From contig BFEA01000052.1 of the NCBI GenBank assembly GCA_003427395.1, positions 753,651 through 776,372 on the forward strand: a stretch of 22,722 nucleotides of DNA, in the 5' to 3' direction. Every line of letters begins with the position of its first letter. Positions within the stretch are counted from its first letter, which is position 1. The notes below the pieces were generated by a model, which was not told the DNA's origin, did no database searches, and saw only the letters and a list, made by a program, of their open reading frames with translations. The position numbers and the translations under genes were made by a program. Below, in pieces: positions 18,872 to 22,722 of this stretch. Source of the stretch: Chara braunii. Taxonomy: Eukaryota; Streptophyta; Charophyceae; Charales; Characeae.

Positions 18872-20185
18872 ACTCAAGATAGCATCATGGAACTTGAAAG
18901 GGTTGGGGGATACTGACACTCGTTTCAAACGCAGAAGAGTTAAGAGTTGGGTGCACGACCGAAGGATAAACTGTCTCCTAATACAAGAATCGAAATTAGA
19001 TGAAGGAAAGATAGAGGAGTTGGGTAACTGGTGGGACGGGCCACAGGTTTGGGCCCCCGCGCAGGGATTAAGGGGTGGGGTGGGTATATTGCTGCATAGG
19101 GACCTGCAGATGAGAGTCATCGATTCAGAGGTAGACATTTGGGGAAGGTGGGCATGGTTCAAGCTCGAAACGGGAGGGGAAGACTGGGTGTTAATGATAA
19201 TATATGCACCTATGAACGTTGGTGAACGCGCCAGGTTCTTCACAGGACTGATCTCCCACATCTCGAAAATAAAAAACCTGATCATAGCCGGGGACTGAAA
19301 CCTCTCACTTGATGAGGCGCTGAAACTAGGATCGAGCATAGCTGGTCGGAAGGACGCAAAGATCCTGCTGGAACTAACTGAGGAGTTGAATCTCGTGGAT
19401 CCGTTAAGACTGTTGGTGTGAGAGGACCCAGGCTACACCTGGACATCTCATTCCCGCAGTCAGAGAGGAGTTACAACCAGGAGAAGACTGGATTTTTTTC
19501 TAGTGAGTCGGTCGATTCTGGAAGGGGTCACAGTGGTCGAACAATCGGAGCACCCGCTCTCAAACCATAAGCCGGTTGTTGCAGATATCAAGCTACGCTC
19601 AGGAGTTGAACGTGGAAGGGGATTCTTAAGGTTGAATACACAAAACCTGGAAGATCCCGACCTGGTAAAGTGGGTCGAACAGCACATGAAAGATTGGGAG
19701 GAGACCAAGCATCAATTCCCATCAACAACAATATGGATGGAAAGGGGCTTGACCACCATCTCAGGGGTCTTCAATATCTGCTCAAGAATCCTGGCCAAAC
19801 GAAGGAATAAGGAGGAGGCAGAATGTAAGAGGAGGGTAGAAGAAGCGGAAGAGAGAATCGGTGACAAACTATTAAAGGAGAAGGGAATTGAGACGAATGA
19901 CGAGATGAACAAGGAGACGTTAAAAAAACTCCTGCCTCGGCATTCAATGCAGCAGATGGTAGAATTGAGACACCCCTTCATCGACGCAACACTGATGACC
20001 TCTACAATAGCATGGATGTTGGAATATGCAAAGGAGTACGACGAGGACATCCTCAGAAATCGTAGACTACACAATGATGTATATAAAGATCTCACGACAG
20101 TCTCAAACTTGTGGGAGGACACACAGGTGAAGATATCAGGGTCAGCCAGACTAGATTTAGACAGGCCACTCACATTGGAAGAAAC

Positions 20186-20331
20186 CACTCAGACGCTGAA
20201 ATCAATGGTCAAAGGAAAATCACCTGGAGTGGACGATATGACGATGGAATTCTACTCCAAGTGTTGGGGTTCAGTGGGTCCTTCACTAGTGAAAGTTTAC
20301 AATGAAATTTTTATAGAGGGCAGGTTGGGGG
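20186..20331 (+). repeat. LINE segment repeated on both sides of adapter (left copy)
   Basis: This 146-bp segment aligns without gaps to 20380-20525 (offset 194) with ten substitutions by my count, about 93% identity. It encodes the same RT-upstream stretch (TLKSM.KGKSPGVDD). The differences mean that the two flanks come from different element copies or alleles. Confidence 0.92.
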
Positions 20332-20369
20332 CTGTCTCTTATACACATCTAGATGTGTATAAGAGACAG
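20332..20369. other. Nextera mate-pair junction adapter (two Tn5 mosaic ends)
   Basis: The 19-bp Tn5 mosaic end CTGTCTCTTATACACATCT is followed directly by its reverse complement AGATGTGTATAAGAGACAG, a perfect 38-bp palindrome. This is the circularisation junction of Nextera mate-pair libraries. It is not biological. Translated, it gives SYTHLDVYKRQ, a peptide that I recall as a recurrent contaminant in protein databases. Both sides are bordered by GGTTGGGGG. Confidence 0.98.
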
Positions 20370-20379
20370 GGTTGGGGGT

Positions 20380-20525
20380 CACTCGGACGCTGAAATCAAT
20401 GACCAAAGGAAAATCACCTGGAGTGGACGATCTGACGGTGGAATTCTACTCCAAGTGTTGGGGTTCAGTGGGTCCTTCACTAGTGGAATTTTACAATGAA
20501 ATTCTTATGGAGGGCAAGTTGGGGG
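20380..20525 (+). repeat. LINE segment repeated on both sides of adapter (right copy)
   Basis: The partner of 20186-20331, in the same orientation. It starts a few bases after the adapter and runs on into the rest of the RT. It supports a chimeric join and argues against a genuine tandem duplication. Confidence 0.92.
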
Positions 20526-22248
20526 AGCGAATGACCCACAACATAATTTCAGTTCTTTTTAAGAAGGGGGACAAGGCGAAAGTAAGGAACTGGTGCCCAA
20601 TCTTCGTGCTGAATGTCTCGTACAAAGTTTTGGCGAAGACATTAGCAAGAAGATTGGGGCGATACCTACCAGCGTTAGTGGGAAACGACCAAGACGCTTT
20701 TGTACAAGGGAGATCAATATTCAATAACATCATGACGGCAATTGAGATCTTCGAGGTGGTGCAAGTAGAGAATCTGGACACAACGATTCTCCTGATAGAC
20801 CTGGAAAAGGTGTACGACAAGGTGGGATGGACATTCGTTATGACTACTTTAAGGCATATGGGAGTTGGTGAAGGATTCTGTAAATATGTCGTTGCTTTGT
20901 ACACTTTGTCCACCTCAGCAATCATGGTTAACAGCTTCCTTTCGGATCCCTTCAGACTGACAAGGTCATTGCGACAAGCTTGTCCTCTCGCCCCGCTCCT
21001 GTTTGTACTGCAAATGGAAGTCCTTTGAACCGTATCAGGCGACATCCGTTGATCAAAGGCCTCAAGTTGAGTGACAACTCAGAATGCAAGGTCAAAGCAC
21101 TAGCAAACGATCTGTTCGCAGTCTGTCAGAACTCGGTGCCAGCACTAGCTGCGCTGAAAGAGACCATGTAGGAGTACTCGCATCTATCGGAAGCTTCGAT
21201 GAACTGGTCCAAGTCATCATACCTGCTACCTCGCCAATTCGAGTTGAGGATTAAATGGGGCATGAGGAGGGTGGAGAAAGGGGAGGAAGAGCGATTCTTA
21301 GAGGTCTTGATGGGCCTGCAGGTCGAAATGTCCTCCCAGGGATTGCTTCTTCAGAGTAGAATTGCTGTTAGATTTAACCTTTGAGGATCGGCTTGGCACC
21401 TTTCACTGATCGGACGGGCCCTGATATCGAATGTAACGTTGTTCTCTATCCTATGGTTCATATGTATGGTCAAGGAATTGGCAGAAGGAGTATTCTCGGC
21501 AGTCCGCAGGTTGGCGGCTTGTTTTCTTTGGAAACCTAGATCCAGAAACGAGGAAAGTTTCATATCCAAGATCGCTTGGGAGCTCCTTACCTTCCCTCAA
21601 ACACAAGGAGGTCTCGGTTTGTGGGACCCTGCTAGGAAGAACAAAACGCAGTTGCGGGCATGGGTGTGTAAAGTGGCCATGTCAGAAGACAAGGAAGACT
21701 GCATATTGTTAGTTGAACAAATTCTGATGCGGGAATGGAGACTCAGCAGGCCAGCGGATGTCTGGATCTGTTTTTTAATGAAATCTTTCCAAAGAAGAAG
21801 ACCAAAATCTCAATTTTGGAGGGCAATTTTAAAAGCCTGGAAAGACCTACCGCCGAAAATCCCTACTCCCCCCCCCGACACCAAGGAGGAGGTTTTGAAC
21901 CAGCATCTATTCGAAAACTCATCCATTCGTCTACCGAACGGCCAGATGTTTATGACCGATGGTTCTGCTGCTACCTTCGGCCTGGCTTGGATGAGAAGAG
22001 GAGTTTCCAGAATCCGGGATCTATAGTCTACTCTGCTCGGGGGCTGGTTGCCACTAGAGGAACTCAGGGTTTAGCTGGCGGGCCTCGAACGAGTGGAAGA
22101 AAACAGGTTAGCCATACTAGAAGCAATCCCCCAGGAGTGGGGAGCGCCTCCACCAGCTCCTCTTCTGCATGTATACACATGCACATGCATTCTCCTGTCG
22201 ATTGATGGGGAACGCCACCTGCTGGAAACTGGGTCCAGCATCCCATGA

Positions 22249-22632
22249 ACATCGTGAATAAAGCACCAACCGACACCCCCCCCCCCCACACTCTTCAGTC
22301 AATTTCAACGTCGTGGTCGTCGGAAGGGTAGGCATTTTGAGGTTTTGGGGTCTTGCAAGGTCCAGGACCGCGTAGGACCGGTAGCTGCTCGTAGGAGGCC
22401 GCTGAGGTCGTGGTCCTTAAGCCTTTTTCGAATTGAAACGGTGTGGGTGCACTTTTCTCGAATAGCAGAGTACCTCGAATAGAAATTGTACGCGTTGTAT
22501 TCGAATACAACTTGTACCCTTTCTATTCGGATTTCGAAAAGAAAAAACTCTTGTATTCCAATACAATTAATACGTTTTTCTTGGAGGTCAGCGCCTGCCC
22601 TTGTGCTCCCCGCCACTGACATACTGCATGTT

Positions 22633-22636
<4 letters not shown>
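22249..22636. other. Unassigned 3' flank
   Basis: About 390 bases follow the last LINE-related codons. They contain a C homopolymer (about 22277-22288), then AT-richer sequence with a palindrome (22476-22529) and a related near-palindrome TTGTATTCCAATACAA (22551-22566). No open frame here resembles a known protein. Confidence 0.5.
22476..22529. repeat. 54-bp imperfect palindrome with perfect 16-bp core
   Basis: The centre is TTGTATTCGAATACAA (22495-22510). It is flanked symmetrically by 3-nt spacers and by arms CGAATAGAAATTGTAC and GTACCCTTTCTATTCG, which pair except at two positions. It could form a cruciform or an RNA hairpin. Its function is unknown. Confidence 0.85.

Positions 22637-22722
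<86 letters not shown>
22637..22722. repeat. Compound (CT)n(CA)n microsatellite at right edge
   Basis: About 33 CT dinucleotides pass into about 10 CA dinucleotides, up to the last base of the window. Its orientation and order match the repeat that starts the window. Confidence 0.95.

Larger units (their letters stand above)
16400..22140 (+). mobile_element. L1-type LINE, divergent second copy, plus strand (chimeric assembly)
   Basis: The same family and order as the minus-strand LINE: ORF1 RRM-like region, CCHC knuckle, conserved C-terminal domain, endonuclease, RT. The protein sequences differ widely, so this is a separate subfamily copy and not a recent inverted duplication. The 5' end of ORF1 is missing. 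At the 3' end homology stops at about 22140 (AIPQEW), before the zf-RVT domain. A sequencing-adapter junction at 20332-20369 divides it, and the two halves probably come from different genomic copies. Confidence 0.85.
18864..22248 (+). pseudogene. LINE ORF2 (plus copy): endonuclease / RT, decayed and chimeric
   Basis: From ATG 18864: ASWNLKGLG, LIQESKL, IIYAPM and GD-stop-N (TGA 19296-19298 at the GDWN Trp), then TGA 19419-19421. The frame is otherwise continuous to the adapter at 20332. Beyond it, RT continues with KKGDKAKVRNW, QDAFVQGRSI and LLIDLEKVYDKVGW. Motif B reads RQACPLAP (Gly to Ala) and motif C reads ALANDL (Asp to Asn at 21106-21108), so this copy cannot be catalytic. A one-base frameshift lies near 21024, with TAG 21169-21171, TGA 21382-21384 and TAG 22024-22026. 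About 35 codons present in the other copy are missing near 19865. The zf-RVT end is absent. Confidence 0.83.

Noticed and set aside
19992-19998. CTGATGA, a possible second type of hammerhead core
   Set aside because: No stem II, GAAA or stem I partner follows. It is coding sequence of LINE ORF2.
20332-20369. A perfect 38-bp palindrome as a natural cruciform, recombination site or transposon end
   Set aside because: It is exactly two Tn5 mosaic ends back to back, that is, a sequencing-library adapter.
22064-22721. Minus-strand frames at the right end, including one with an RE repeat peptide
   Set aside because: They arise from the CT/CA microsatellite and LINE antisense. The Arg-Glu run is simply translated (GA)n.

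Overview
This is eukaryotic repeat DNA, most likely from the green lineage, and it holds no host gene that I can defend. It is built almost entirely from decayed retroelements. A charophyte alga such as Chara is my best guess. That guess rests on remembered similarity of the repeat proteins (a CCHC knuckle plus coiled-coil ORF, a GIY-YIG/RT element, L1-type LINEs with a CCHC ORF1) and not on any search. Both ends of the window run into the same compound (CT)n(CA)n microsatellite, so the window looks like a whole contig that stops at unassemblable repeats.

Layout. Positions 1-1750 are non-coding: a pyrimidine-rich stretch, then a 100-bp tandem duplication rich in purines. Positions 1752-7652 form one Penelope-like element (PLE) on the minus strand. 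It is flanked by two direct repeats (1752-2395 and 6963-7652) that look like PLE pseudo-LTRs. Inside are an ORF1 (CCHC zinc knuckle, long coiled coil, SAP-like tail) and an ORF2 with a GIY-YIG nuclease upstream of the reverse transcriptase. That is the permuted order of the Chlamys/Naiad type, not the classical RT then GIY-YIG order. Each pseudo-LTR carries a sense-strand hammerhead ribozyme. The two copies differ by a compensatory base-pair change in stem II. One core is intact and the other has a core substitution. A small foldback/MITE-like element sits at 7769-7989.

Positions 8352-14739 are a nearly full-length L1-type LINE on the minus strand (ORF1 with CCHC knuckle; ORF2 with APE-type endonuclease, RT and zf-RVT). 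Positions 15300-16220 look like a separate 5'-truncated retrocopy on the plus strand, with AATAAA and a 20-nt poly(A). Positions 16400 to about 22140 are a second, divergent LINE of the same family on the plus strand, so the two LINEs lie head to head. In both LINEs the ORF1 stop and the ORF2 start overlap in the same 8-nt arrangement.

Artefact. At 20332-20369 there are two back-to-back 19-bp Tn5 mosaic ends, the Nextera mate-pair junction adapter. A 146-bp LINE segment is present on both sides with ten differences. The plus-strand LINE is therefore probably a chimera of two copies, and linkage across about 20.33 kb should not be trusted.

All coding units are broken by nonsense codons and a few frameshifts. 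Many stops are of the kind made by C-to-T change (TGG to TGA/TAG, CGA to TGA, CAG to TAG), as expected for cytosine-methylated, silenced repeats.
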